From Cytophagales bacterium (lineage in GTDB: Bacteria; Bacteroidota; Bacteroidia; Cytophagales; JAHDFW01): DNA of 36,108 bases. Position numbers and translations under genes: made by a program. A model generated the notes under the pieces. That model ran no database searches. It worked only from the letters and a program-made list of their open reading frames with translations, and was not told where the DNA came from. The DNA is taken from assembly GCA_020627945.1 (NCBI GenBank), contig JAHDFW010000017.1:1-36108 (forward strand). The letters are read 5' to 3'. Within the stretch, counting starts at the first letter, position 1. Each line of letters starts with the position of its first letter. Below, piece by piece: positions 18,214-26,703 of the stretch.

Positions 18214-18304
18214 GGCAAGTAGGTACGACTAGCTCCTACCTAATCCCCCAGGTCCGGAAGGAAGCAAGGGTCGGTGGTTGTAGCGGTGCGATACATTACT
18301 TGCC
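18214..18304 (+). ncRNA. ffs: Small signal recognition particle RNA (4.5S-type)
   Basis: The GGTCCGGAAGGAAGCA core at 18251-18266 is the apical Ffh-binding loop (GGAA tetraloop plus symmetric/asymmetric internal loops) of bacterial small SRP RNA. The ends GGCAAGTA (18214-18221) and TACTTGCC (18297-18304) close the rod by eight pairs, and a T-run (18305-18311) follows as terminator. About 91-98 nucleotides, lacking an Alu domain. It pairs with Ffh to guide membrane-protein insertion. A 61-codon open frame across it is not a gene. Confidence 0.96.
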
Positions 18305-18311
18305 TTTTTTT
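18305..18311 (+). terminator. U-tract of the SRP RNA gene
   Basis: Seven T follow the closing stem of the SRP RNA; the long RNA hairpin itself serves as the terminator stem. Confidence 0.7.
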
Positions 18312-18360
18312 ATTTTACTCCCATCTATTTTCTGGTCAACTTCAAAATTGTGATAACCGT

Positions 18361-18390
18361 TTTGAATCCACTGAATAAAAGTTAGTTTTG
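18361..18390 (+). promoter_or_regulatory. Promoter of the transaldolase gene
   Basis: -33 box TTTG (18361-18364), 18-base spacer and -7 box TAGTTTTG (18383-18390): the best full match to the Bacteroidota promoter in this window. Predicted leader about 67 bases. Confidence 0.65.
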
Positions 18391-18461
18391 TACTTTGGTT
18401 TTGCCGAAGTTGCAAAGCGTTTAATTTTTACTTCAAAAACACTTTTATCACATAAATAACT

Positions 18462-19115
18462 ATGAAATTTTTTATCGATACAGCGAATCTAGAAGAAATT
18501 AGAGAAGCTAATGACCTTGGTGTATTGGATGGCGTTACTACAAACCCTTCTTTGATGGCGAAAGTAGGAGTAAGTGGAAAGGAAAATGTTCTGAATCATT
18601 ACCGTCAAATATGCGATATAGTAGATGGTGATATCAGCGCAGAAGTTATATCAACTGACTACGAAGGAATTATTAAGGAAGGTGAGGAATTAGCTGCTTT
18701 GCACAAAAACATTGTAGTAAAAGTTCCAATGATTAAGGAGGGGATCAAGGCTATTAAATACTTTTCAGATAAAGGAATTAGAACCAACTGTACGTTAATA
18801 TTTTCTCCAGGACAAGCGTTGTTAGCAGCTAAAGCGGGTGCTACTTATGTTTCTCCGTTTTTAGGAAGATTAGATGATAATTCTACCGACGGTACCGACC
18901 TTATTGGTACTATTCGATTGATTTATGATAACTACGGCTATGATACTCAAATTTTAGCAGCTTCTATTAGACACACAATGCACATTATTCACTGTGCAGA
19001 ATTAGGGGCAGACGTAATTACGAGCCCATTGAAATCGATTTTGGGATTATTAAATCACCCGTTAACTGATATTGGATTGGCTAAGTTTTTAGAGGACGCG
19101 AAGAAGTTTGCTTAA
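18462..19115 (+). CDS. tal: Transaldolase, small (TalC-like) subfamily
   Basis: A 217-residue aldolase of the pentose phosphate pathway, moving dihydroxyacetone units between sugar phosphates. Schiff-base Lys87 in VVKVP; start motif [19 protein letters not shown]. The residues separating true transaldolases from fructose-6-phosphate aldolases are informative: SAEV has Glu61 (Gln in E. coli FSA) and SPFLGRLDD has Phe133 (Tyr131 in FSA). Both are of the transaldolase type, so a label of fructose-6-phosphate aldolase would probably be wrong. It has its own promoter; the 67-aa gene and ftsE follow. Confidence 0.92.
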   Translation: MKFFIDTANLEEIREANDLGVLDGVTTNPSLMAKVGVSGKENVLNHYRQICDIVDGDISAEVISTDYEGIIKEGEELAALHKNIVVKVPMIKEGIKAIKYFSDKGIRTNCTLIFSPGQALLAAKAGATYVSPFLGRLDDNSTDGTDLIGTIRLIYDNYGYDTQILAASIRHTMHIIHCAELGADVITSPLKSILGLLNHPLTDIGLAKFLEDAKKFA

Positions 19116-19146
19116 CAGTAAACGACGATAGAATATATTTCATCCC

Positions 19147-19350
19147 ATGTTTATACTCAAAGTAAAAGGACAAGCAAAGATTCCACACTATATTCAATTG
19201 AGAGACGAAAATTTTCGATTGATTGCGTATTTTAGAGTGGATAGGCCTCTGGTAAACCTTGATAAATATGGCCTTGCTGGAAAAGAGGAAGAACTTAAAA
19301 AGGTTATTGCAGAGTTGGAATATGGTAAAATGATGAAGTTAGAGCTTTAA
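19147..19350 (+). CDS. Small conserved protein between tal and ftsE
   Basis: A 67-residue, highly charged protein starting FILKVKGQAKIP, with a central strand region (FRLIAYFRVDRP) and a C-terminal helix (KEEELKKVIAELEYGKMMKLEL). No signal peptide, membrane segment or named domain. ATG 31 bases after tal and 44 before ftsE suggests one operon. The coherent composition supports a real gene; function unknown. It could be a small partner or regulator of either neighbour. Confidence 0.7.
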   Translation: MFILKVKGQAKIPHYIQLRDENFRLIAYFRVDRPLVNLDKYGLAGKEEELKKVIAELEYGKMMKLEL

Positions 19351-19394
19351 ACTCGAATTAAGTAGTCTTAAGATTAACGGATAATAATTAGCAA

Positions 19395-20099
19395 ATGGAG
19401 TTTTCTTCTGAACCAGTAGTTACGTTGAAAGAAGTTGATATAGTGCAGGAAGATACAGCTGTACTTAAAGACGTCGACTTTGAAATAGAAAAAGGAGAGT
19501 TTACTTACCTTATTGGAAAAACGGGTGCTGGTAAAAGTTCTCTTATGAAAACTCTATATGCGGATCTTGTATTGAGGGATGGTAGTGCAGTTGTAGCAGG
19601 ATATGAGCTGAATAAAATTTCATCTTCAGATATTCCTTTTTTAAGACGTAAGGTTGGAATCGTATTTCAGGATTTTCAACTGCTTTTTGATAGAACTGTA
19701 GTTGAGAATCTTTTATTCGTAATGAACGCAACGGGCTGGAAAGGTAAGGCCAAAATAGCAAATAAAATTTCAGAGGTATTGATGCAGGTAGGTTTGGATG
19801 CAAAGAAAAATTCCTACCCGCACCAATTGTCTGGTGGAGAGCAGCAACGTTTAGTAATTGCACGAGCTCTAATCAATGATCCAGTAATTCTTTTTGCGGA
19901 TGAGCCTACAGGAAACCTTGATCCTGAAGTAGCAGATGATATTCTTCGTTTGTTTAAAAAGATTAATAATGGTGGAACAGCCATAATGATGGCAACGCAC
20001 AATCATCAGTTTCTTCAAAAGTTTCCTGCTCGTGTACTGAAATGTGAGGAAGGTAAACTCCTTGATTCTGGTAAGGGCCAACTTCACAATCACGATTAG
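19395..20099 (+). CDS. ftsE: Cell-division ABC ATPase FtsE
   Basis: A 234-residue ABC ATPase with Walker [10 protein letters not shown] (41-49), Q-loop near FQDFQLL (91-97), signature LSGGEQ (145-150), Walker B VILFADE with catalytic Glu170, D-loop NLDPE and switch ATHNH. The pattern fits FtsE, which with FtsX couples ATP hydrolysis to peptidoglycan hydrolase control at the septum; LolD/MacB-type ATPases are close relatives, so the name is not absolute. FtsX is not next to it, as is common in this phylum. Confidence 0.85.
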   Translation: MEFSSEPVVTLKEVDIVQEDTAVLKDVDFEIEKGEFTYLIGKTGAGKSSLMKTLYADLVLRDGSAVVAGYELNKISSSDIPFLRRKVGIVFQDFQLLFDRTVVENLLFVMNATGWKGKAKIANKISEVLMQVGLDAKKNSYPHQLSGGEQQRLVIARALINDPVILFADEPTGNLDPEVADDILRLFKKINNGGTAIMMATHNHQFLQKFPARVLKCEEGKLLDSGKGQLHNHD

Positions 20100-20208
20100 T
20101 TTCTGAGGAAGGATGTTTTTCCTTAATCTGTTGTAATACTATTAAGAATTTGGTAAATTGTTAAGGTGACAACTTATCAATTTTGGGATCAAGTCTAAAA
20201 ATAGATTT

Positions 20209-20946
20209 ATGAAACGAATTAATTACAAACTTTTCCTTTTGTCAGTTTGTATGATTGCAGGCTTGTCTTTTAAAAGTGTTAATCAACAAACATTATCCAA
20301 TTGGGACCAACTTATCTTAAGTCATACCATTGATCCACACAAGCAGAGTCTCCAGATGCGCTGGAAAGATTCTAATGGAGATGCTATCAGGAGTTTTAAA
20401 AACCTTAGTACGGTATGTAGAAAAGAAGGTAAGCAATTGGTTTTTGCTATGAATGGAGGAATGTATCAGAAAGATCGCTCTCCCTTAGGACTATATATCG
20501 AAAACGGAAAGGTTTTAAGGAAAGTCAATCGAACTAAAGAAGCGTATGGAAATTTCTACATGCAACCTAATGGTGTTTTTTACACCACATTTGATGGTGC
20601 CGCACATGTGATTAGAACCACGGATTTTGTTTTAAATGATAGAATTAAATATGCTACTCAATCTGGACCTATGTTATTGATAAATGGGAAGTATCATCCG
20701 AAGTTGAATAAGGAGTCGAAAAGTACAAACATAAGAAATGGCGTTGGTATTTTACCCAATGGAAAAATATTGTTCGCAATGTCGAAAAAGAAGGTAAATT
20801 TTTACACTTTTGCTACATACTTTAAAGAGATGGGGTGTAAGAATGCACTTTATCTGGATGGCTTTGTTTCAAGAACTTATTTACCATCCCAAAATTGGAA
20901 GCAGGAAGGAGGAAATTTTGGAGTTATTATTTCAGAAGTGGAGTAA
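20209..20946 (+). CDS. Phosphodiester glycosidase (NAGPA/DUF2233 family) secreted protein
   Basis: A 245-residue protein with an N-terminal signal or anchor (about 6-22). The NAGPA-like fold shows its motifs: FAMNGGMYQKDRSPLGLY, the NFYMQPNGVFY block, ATQSGPMLL, STNIRNGVGILPNG and YLDGFVSRTYLPS. Family members hydrolyse sugar phosphodiesters, including uncovering of mannose 6-phosphate in animals and wall glycopolymer linkages in bacteria; the substrate here is unknown. Asp in YLDG and Asn in MNGG are probable active-site residues. mutS follows 32 bases later. Confidence 0.85.
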   Translation: MKRINYKLFLLSVCMIAGLSFKSVNQQTLSNWDQLILSHTIDPHKQSLQMRWKDSNGDAIRSFKNLSTVCRKEGKQLVFAMNGGMYQKDRSPLGLYIENGKVLRKVNRTKEAYGNFYMQPNGVFYTTFDGAAHVIRTTDFVLNDRIKYATQSGPMLLINGKYHPKLNKESKSTNIRNGVGILPNGKILFAMSKKKVNFYTFATYFKEMGCKNALYLDGFVSRTYLPSQNWKQEGGNFGVIISEVE

Positions 20947-20978
20947 GTAAGACTTCGAGTTAAAATGAACAACTAAAA

Positions 20979-23594
20979 ATGGCAGCAAAAACCAAGGCAC
21001 CCAAGGAAACCCCATTAATGAAGCAATATAATGCCATTAAGCAGCAATACCCTGGTGCTATGTTGTTGTTTAGAGTGGGTGACTTTTACGAGACTTTTGG
21101 CGAAGATGCAGTAAAGGCTTCGAAAATTCTTGGAATAGTACTTACTAAAAGAGCCAATGGAGCTGCTTCACATATCGAACTGGCGGGGTTTCCTCATCAC
21201 TCTTTAGATTCTTATTTACCCAAGTTAGTTCGAGCAGGTCAACGAGTGGCTATTTGTGATCAACTTGAAAACCCTAAAGATGTCAAGGGAATAGTGAAAA
21301 GAGGAGTTACTGAATTAGTAACACCGGGAGTGGCTTTCAACGATCAGGTTCTTGATGTAAAGAAGAATAATTACTTGGCTTCGATAGCGTACTCAAAGAA
21401 GCAAATTGGAGTTGCGTTTTTGGATATCTCTACGGGTGAGTTTATGTGTTCGGAAGGTAATTCGGATTATGTTGAAAAGCTAATCCAGAGTTTTATGCCT
21501 TCGGAAATCGTTTTTTGCCGCAATTTTAAAAAGGAATTTCTCAGTGACTACGCAGACTTCCATTCATATGCAATGGATGATTGGGTTTTTACTCGTGATT
21601 ATGGTTATGACCAGCTAACTAGCCATTTTAAAACTCAAAACCTAAAAGGATTTGGTATAGAAGATATGGGGATGGCCGTGGTTGCGGCTGGAGCTATTCT
21701 TCAATACCTAGATGATACAGAGCATAAGGAAAAAGGGCATTTAACTGGTATATCGAGAATAGAATCAGACAACTATGTTTGGTTAGATCGCTTTACAATT
21801 AGAAACTTAGAACTAGTTTATGCTCAACAGCCAGATGGAACTTCATTAATCGATGTTTTGGATAAAACTCTTACTCCAATGGGAGGAAGACTTTTGAAGA
21901 AGTGGATGGTTTTACCTTTGAAGGAGGTAGAAGTGATTAATGCAAGATTGGATGTGGTTGAAGCATTTCAGAAAAAGAGTGCTTGTCGAGAGACAATAGA
22001 AGAGCATTTGGATGGATTGGGTGATTTAGAAAGATTGATTTCTAAAGTATCCGTGGGGAGAGTAAATCCAAGAGAACTTTTTCAATTGCGAAAGGCCTTA
22101 GATGTGGTGAATCCAGTACAAGAAGCACTACAAAAGTCAAAGAGTGAGATTTTAGCTGGATTAGCAGATCAATTGGAGAACTGTGATTTTATACGAGAAG
22201 AGATTACTCGAGTGCTTAAACAGGATCCTCCAATGTTGACCCATCAAGGAGGTTTTATAAATGATGGAGTTGATGAAGAACTCGATGAGCTTCGAAAAAT
22301 AGCATTTTCTGGTAAAGATTATTTGATACAAATTCAGCAAAGAGAAGCAGAAGCTACAGGAATCAATTCTTTGAAAATAGCTTATAATAAAGTCTTTGGT
22401 TATTACTTGGAAGTATCTAATACACATAAGGATAAGGTTCCTTCAGAGTGGATTAGAAAGCAAACATTGACTAATGCTGAGCGTTATATTACAGAGGAGC
22501 TGAAGGTGTATGAGGAGAAGATTCTTAACGCTGAAGGGAGTTTAGTAGTAATTGAGCAAAGAATCTTTCAGGAGTTAGTTCAGAATGTAAGTGACTACCT
22601 TCAGCAAATTCAAACCAATAGCCGCGCACTTGCGAAAATTGATGTGTTAAGTTCTTTTGCTAAAATTGCAGATGTAAATAACTATTCAAAACCAGATGTA
22701 AACGACTCCAAGGTGTTGGATATAAAGGATGGAAGACATCCCGTTATTGAGCAAAATTTGGCATTAGGTGAGTCCTATGTTCCAAATGATGTATTCCTGG
22801 ATAATGAAGAACAACAGATAATTATCATAACAGGTCCTAACATGGCTGGTAAATCTGCATTGTTAAGGCAAACCGCATTGATAGTTCTTATGGCTCAAAT
22901 GGGGTCCTTTGTTCCAGCTAAAAAAGCGAGTATAGGCATTATTGATAAAGTGTTTACTAGAGTAGGAGCCTCAGATAACTTGTCGAAAGGGGAATCTACG
23001 TTTATGGTAGAGATGGCAGAAACTGCAAGCATTCTTCACAATCTTAGCGATAGAAGTTTGGTGCTGATGGATGAAATTGGAAGAGGTACAAGTACATATG
23101 ATGGAGTTTCAATAGCTTGGGCAATTACAGAACATTTGCATAGTGGAGCTGGTTGTAGACCAAAAACGTTGTTTGCTACACATTATCACGAGTTGAATCA
23201 ACTTTCTGATACTTTCCCTAGAATTAAAAATTACAACGTATCTGTAAAAGATGTGGATGGCAAAATCTTGTTTCTACGTAAACTTGTTAAAGGAGGGAGT
23301 TATCACAGCTTTGGTATTCATGTAGCTCAATTAGCAGGAATTCCCAATACTGTTGTAATTCGCTCGAATGAGATACTCCAATCGCTAGAAGATCAGAAAA
23401 GCAAGGATATCAAGTCCAATAATCAAATTACTATTCCTGCAAGCAGTTTACAAATGAGTATGTTCGAAATGAATGACCCTCGTTGGGATGCCGTTCAGGG
23501 GATAATGAAAAAAGTAAATATAAATGCGATGACCCCTGTAGAAGCACTCATGAAGCTTAATGAAATTAAAAACCTAATGGGGGAAAGCGAGTAA
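20979..23594 (+). CDS. mutS: DNA mismatch repair protein MutS
   Basis: An 871-residue MutS. Mismatch-recognition motif VGDFYETF with Phe36 and Glu38, the same positions as in E. coli, which separates it from MutS2. Connector and lever domains follow, then clamp, then the ATPase with Walker A GPNMAGKSA (619-627), ST motif region, Walker B LVLMDEIGRG (Asp698, Glu699) and the ATHYHEL helix-turn. The C-terminal tail (about 800-871) is short with a helical end. Starts with ATG, 32 bases after the glycosidase gene; likely co-transcribed. Confidence 0.98.
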   Translation: MAAKTKAPKETPLMKQYNAIKQQYPGAMLLFRVGDFYETFGEDAVKASKILGIVLTKRANGAASHIELAGFPHHSLDSYLPKLVRAGQRVAICDQLENPKDVKGIVKRGVTELVTPGVAFNDQVLDVKKNNYLASIAYSKKQIGVAFLDISTGEFMCSEGNSDYVEKLIQSFMPSEIVFCRNFKKEFLSDYADFHSYAMDDWVFTRDYGYDQLTSHFKTQNLKGFGIEDMGMAVVAAGAILQYLDDTEHKEKGHLTGISRIESDNYVWLDRFTIRNLELVYAQQPDGTSLIDVLDKTLTPMGGRLLKKWMVLPLKEVEVINARLDVVEAFQKKSACRETIEEHLDGLGDLERLISKVSVGRVNPRELFQLRKALDVVNPVQEALQKSKSEILAGLADQLENCDFIREEITRVLKQDPPMLTHQGGFINDGVDEELDELRKIAFSGKDYLIQIQQREAEATGINSLKIAYNKVFGYYLEVSNTHKDKVPSEWIRKQTLTNAERYITEELKVYEEKILNAEGSLVVIEQRIFQELVQNVSDYLQQIQTNSRALAKIDVLSSFAKIADVNNYSKPDVNDSKVLDIKDGRHPVIEQNLALGESYVPNDVFLDNEEQQIIIITGPNMAGKSALLRQTALIVLMAQMGSFVPAKKASIGIIDKVFTRVGASDNLSKGESTFMVEMAETASILHNLSDRSLVLMDEIGRGTSTYDGVSIAWAITEHLHSGAGCRPKTLFATHYHELNQLSDTFPRIKNYNVSVKDVDGKILFLRKLVKGGSYHSFGIHVAQLAGIPNTVVIRSNEILQSLEDQKSKDIKSNNQITIPASSLQMSMFEMNDPRWDAVQGIMKKVNINAMTPVEALMKLNEIKNLMGESE

Positions 23595-23674
23595 TGAGCA
23601 AAAGTGTCGAATGGTGTTCTACTTCTAAAACACATCATTGAAACTTCTACTCAAAAATTAACAAATTCTATTTT

Positions 23675-24505
23675 CTACTCGATCTTGTAGTGATCAAATC
23701 CAATAGGACTTAAATGCTCATCGTATAGTCGCATATAATCTTCCTTGTCCTGCTTTGTGAAATAGCTTAGACCCTTATTAACTTCTCCTTTTCGTACGAA
23801 ATCAGATATTTTTCTTATCGGGTATGGAGAAAGCTTTTCTTGATGTTCCTTCATGAACTTAAAACTACATCTCTCTAGGATTCGAGGCATGTTTTCTTCA
23901 ATAATCGGAATGTTACAGAACTCTGCTATTTTTCTAACATGTCCTTCAAGATCAGCAACCATTTCTTCATATCGCAAATAGAGAATGTCGTAACCTTTTT
24001 TGTTTTCATACCATCCTTTTACGTGTGAAAACCAATTTTTTTGCATCCCTATAAACCGATTACGAAAGGTCGCTTGAAAATTTGCATCTCCAAATACGGA
24101 AGCATAATGGTAATGTTGAGAAACGGCAACGTCAACTCCATTTCTTACTACATGAATGATTTTACCTTCTAAACTACTTGGGTAATTCTCATAACTCCAA
24201 TGAGTTTTCATGAATCTTGGAGAAGGCAACTTATCAAGTTTAACATAGTTTTGTAAGGCCATTTCCACATAAGGAGACACTGATGTGAAGTGGTCAAAAT
24301 TCATATTACCATCGGAAGTTAGTTGGTATAGTATCATTTGAGTAAGCGTAGTACCAGATTTTGCATACGTAGCTACTATAATGTCATCTGGTCTAGGATT
24401 GTGAAACGAAAAATACCTTTTGCGATATGCCCATAACTTTAGCTTCTCAATAAATGCGTTAAGGCGTTTAAGGATATAGTGAAGAACGTAATAAACGTAT
24501 TTCAT
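23675..24505 (-). CDS. Sulfotransferase family protein
   Basis: A 276-residue PAPS-dependent sulfotransferase. 5'-phosphosulfate loop TYAKSGTT (46-53; usually YPKSGTT), 3'-phosphate motif VVRNGVDVAVSQHYHY, and the C-terminal FVRKGEVNKGLSYF, equivalent to RKGxxGDWK. The N-terminal about 30 residues are basic-hydrophobic and helical, perhaps membrane-associated. The acceptor is unknown; surface glycan sulfation is plausible given the two glycosyltransferases 3.4 kb away, but nothing links them directly. Monocistronic on the minus strand; a terminator separates it from the gene upstream. Confidence 0.9.
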   Translation of the reverse strand: MKYVYYVLHYILKRLNAFIEKLKLWAYRKRYFSFHNPRPDDIIVATYAKSGTTLTQMILYQLTSDGNMNFDHFTSVSPYVEMALQNYVKLDKLPSPRFMKTHWSYENYPSSLEGKIIHVVRNGVDVAVSQHYHYASVFGDANFQATFRNRFIGMQKNWFSHVKGWYENKKGYDILYLRYEEMVADLEGHVRKIAEFCNIPIIEENMPRILERCSFKFMKEHQEKLSPYPIRKISDFVRKGEVNKGLSYFTKQDKEDYMRLYDEHLSPIGFDHYKIE

Positions 24506-24535
24506 AAGTTTAGTTAAGATTTAGTGCTGCAATAT

Positions 24536-24575
24536 AATAAAAAGGACCCGCAAAGGTAAGTTAATCAGCGGATCC
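24536..24575 (-). terminator. Rho-independent terminator of the 200-aa secreted protein gene
   Basis: On the minus strand GGATCCGC (24568-24575) pairs with GCGGGTCC (24544-24551), eight pairs with one U-G, followed by TTTTTATTAT. It ends the gene at 24582 and insulates the sulfotransferase gene downstream. Confidence 0.85.
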
Positions 24576-24581
24576 GCATAT

Positions 24582-25184
24582 TTATTTGGTTGTTGAGTCA
24601 TTCAACGTTTTTTGGATTCTTTTCCAAATTTCGAGGGTACTGCTTCGGGGTACTATTGCATCAATTGTTTTTCCGTTAGGGTAAATCCCTTTAAGCACCG
24701 TTTTACGATATACATACTCTTTAGTCGATGCTTTTTTAGACTTTGAAATGTCATGGAATTCGGAATCTTTATTCTTAACCATGGTAAGCGAATCGTACCC
24801 TAGAGGTCGGTTAAAACGAAGGACAGCCGTTTTCATTCCTACTAACTCATTATCTACTAGATAAAAGTGAGTAGTATTTTGTGTAATCGCAGTTGTAGAG
24901 ATTAACTCATACATTTGTGTATTGCCCTTTTCAAAAAAATTGAGATGGCTAGGGTATTTTTTATTCCATGCCTTTACATCACTAGTGTTACTCCAATTTT
25001 TAATGGTGTCGATTCTATTCATCTGCCTTTCACAAGTCTCTATAAGTTCAAGTCTTTCCTTATTGTCTAATTTTAGATCGTTAGTCTGACCATAACTAAT
25101 ACTTGAAACTAGGAGTATATAGCTAAATGTTAGGAAACTGTATATTGTGAACGATCGAATGATGCTGATTGCTGTTGTTTTCAT
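24582..25184 (-). CDS. Secreted protein of unknown function, 200 aa
   Basis: Signal peptide about 1-32, with the hydrophobic stretch FTIYSFLTFSYILLVSSIS and cut after YGQ. The mature part is mixed alpha/beta with a helix-rich start (ERLELIETCERQMNR), a mid-region with LVGMKTAVLRFNRPLGYDS and a late strand pair. No lipobox or recognised family. Own terminator; a TATATTTG box 70 bases upstream may be its promoter. Adjacent genes offer no functional clue. Confidence 0.65.
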   Translation of the reverse strand: MKTTAISIIRSFTIYSFLTFSYILLVSSISYGQTNDLKLDNKERLELIETCERQMNRIDTIKNWSNTSDVKAWNKKYPSHLNFFEKGNTQMYELISTTAITQNTTHFYLVDNELVGMKTAVLRFNRPLGYDSLTMVKNKDSEFHDISKSKKASTKEYVYRKTVLKGIYPNGKTIDAIVPRSSTLEIWKRIQKTLNDSTTK

Positions 25185-25254
25185 AAAACCTTTGAACGTG
25201 ACAAATTCATATCATAAAACATGCCGAATGTATATAATGCGAATCAATCTGTTA

Positions 25255-25262
25255 CAAATATA
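25255..25262 (-). promoter_or_regulatory. Candidate -7 box for the 200-aa secreted protein
   Basis: TATATTTG on the minus strand, leader about 66 bases. No convincing -33 box. Confidence 0.35.
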
Positions 25263-25335
25263 TGAAAAAACCATGTTTTAGAGTTTGGTCAGCTTAATAA
25301 GAGGTGGGCAGAGAATAAATTTTATAAAAAAGAAT

Positions 25336-25343
25336 TACCTTTG
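25336..25343 (+). promoter_or_regulatory. -7 promoter box of nadC, leaderless
   Basis: TACCTTTG, identical to the SRP RNA box, is followed by CGGC and then the GTG of nadC. The same four-base distance puts transcription at the G of the start codon. This box lies inside the longer open frame from 25285, which therefore cannot be the real start. Confidence 0.6.
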
Positions 25344-25347
25344 CGGC

Positions 25348-26202
25348 GTGAATTATTTAACTGACGAAAACATACGACAATTTATCCAAAACGCCCTCAA
25401 GGAGGATGTAGGTGATGGAGATCATTCTAGCTTAGCTTCAATTCCAGCCGATGCGCAAAGAAAAGCACGTCTATTAATTAAAGGTGAAGGTGTTTTAGCA
25501 GGTGTGGAGTTGGCAAAACATATTTTTGCGGAGGTTGACCCTGAGTTGAAATTGGATATTCAAATTGAAGATGGAACTGTAGTTAAGTATGGAGAAATAG
25601 GTTTGTATGTTGAAGGAAAGGCACAATCTATTCTTACAGGTGAAAGACTCGTTTTGAATTGTATGCAACGAATGAGCGGTATCGCTACTTACACTCGTAA
25701 ACTGACTGATATGATTAGTCACACTAACGCTAAGTTGTTAGATACTCGTAAAACCACTCCAAATGCTCGTATAATTGAAAAATGGGCTGTGAAAATAGGA
25801 GGTGGAACGAATCATCGTTTTGGACTTTATGATATGGTAATGCTTAAGGATAATCATGTTGATTATTGTGGAGGTATTGATAAAGCCATTAACAAAACGG
25901 TTGATTATCTTAACAGTAAAAACCTTGATCTAAAGATTGTAGTAGAGGTGCGGGACCTAAATGAATTGCAACAGTGCATCGATAACGGTAAAATTTATCG
26001 TGCACTTTTGGATAATATGTCACCAGAGATGATGACTGAGGCGGTAAAAATGGTAGGAGACAAATTTCTGACTGAGGCTTCAGGAGGAATTAATGAAACC
26101 AATATAGTTGCAGCTGCTGAAACAGGTGTGGATTTTATATCTATTGGAGCACTTACCCACTCGTATAAAAGTATGGATATCAGTCTTAAAGCAATGAAAT
26201 AA
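25348..26202 (+). CDS. nadC: Nicotinate-nucleotide pyrophosphorylase (carboxylating) NadC
   Basis: Quinolinate phosphoribosyltransferase: quinolinate plus PRPP to nicotinate mononucleotide, in de novo NAD synthesis. Motifs: EDVGDGDHSS, LLDTRKTTPNARIIEKWAV, GGTNHRFGLYDMVMLKDNH, VVEVRDLNEL, LLDNMSP and EASGGIN. Start chosen at GTG 25348, giving 284 residues, the family norm; the longer TTG frame from 25285 adds 21 residues unlike NadC that lie across a promoter box. One base separates its stop from the next gene, so it leads a possible operon. NadA and NadB are not in the window. Confidence 0.93.
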   Translation: MNYLTDENIRQFIQNALKEDVGDGDHSSLASIPADAQRKARLLIKGEGVLAGVELAKHIFAEVDPELKLDIQIEDGTVVKYGEIGLYVEGKAQSILTGERLVLNCMQRMSGIATYTRKLTDMISHTNAKLLDTRKTTPNARIIEKWAVKIGGGTNHRFGLYDMVMLKDNHVDYCGGIDKAINKTVDYLNSKNLDLKIVVEVRDLNELQQCIDNGKIYRALLDNMSPEMMTEAVKMVGDKFLTEASGGINETNIVAAAETGVDFISIGALTHSYKSMDISLKAMK

Positions 26203-26203
26203 A

Positions 26204-26692
26204 ATGAAGATAGTTACAAGTAAATATCAGTTGCCGACTAAAAAATACACGCAGTTAGCTATGTGGGCACTCTTAAAGAAGGATTGGTGGTATGTAGCTG
26301 CTCCAATAGTACTGGCATGTGGTGCATTTATTACACCAAGTGCGTGGTATTGGTGGGTAATCGGTGCTGGAGTTTTGGCAATTGGTTACTTGCTTTTCTG
26401 GTACATTCAGTTTGCAGGACTGACTCAGTTGGAACAAGGTAAGTTTTTATTCGAACGGTTGAGTTACGAAATTACTAGTCAACAAATCCTTATTAAACTA
26501 AATCCTAAGCAGGGAATGCCATTAAAATGGAATCAGATTAAGAGAGCATTTGTAACAAAAGAAGGATTTGTTCTGTGCGTTTCTAAAGCACAATTAATGT
26601 TCTTTCCTTACAAGATTTTTAATAACGACAATCAGGTTAAATTCTTGAAAACCGTATTAAAGAACAAAGGATTGATAAAAGGCGAGGAATAA
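26204..26692 (+). CDS. YcxB-like membrane protein
   Basis: A 162-residue protein with two transmembrane segments (about 32-48 and 50-72), preceded by a short cytoplasmic N terminus, and a C-terminal soluble part (about 85-162) with the YcxB-like pattern: ERLSYEITSQQILIKL, PLKWNQIKRAFVTKEGFVLCV and FFPYKIFNN. Function of the family is unknown. ATG one base after the nadC stop, so co-transcribed; TerB-like gene 11 bases later. Confidence 0.8.
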   Translation: MKIVTSKYQLPTKKYTQLAMWALLKKDWWYVAAPIVLACGAFITPSAWYWWVIGAGVLAIGYLLFWYIQFAGLTQLEQGKFLFERLSYEITSQQILIKLNPKQGMPLKWNQIKRAFVTKEGFVLCVSKAQLMFFPYKIFNNDNQVKFLKTVLKNKGLIKGEE

Positions 26693-26703
26693 TAAATTAG
26701 ATC

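Noticed and set aside
18168-18353. 61-codon open frame
   Set aside because: It overlaps the SRP RNA, whose conserved loop and closing stem explain the sequence; the peptide has no protein-like features.
19543-20093. Overlapping minus-strand open frames within ftsE
   Set aside because: Shadows of the ABC ATPase, whose Walker and signature motifs are all in frame on the plus strand.
25285-25347. 21-residue N-terminal extension of NadC from a TTG
   Set aside because: Not NadC-like, and it covers a TACCTTTG promoter box; GTG at 25348 gives the family length.
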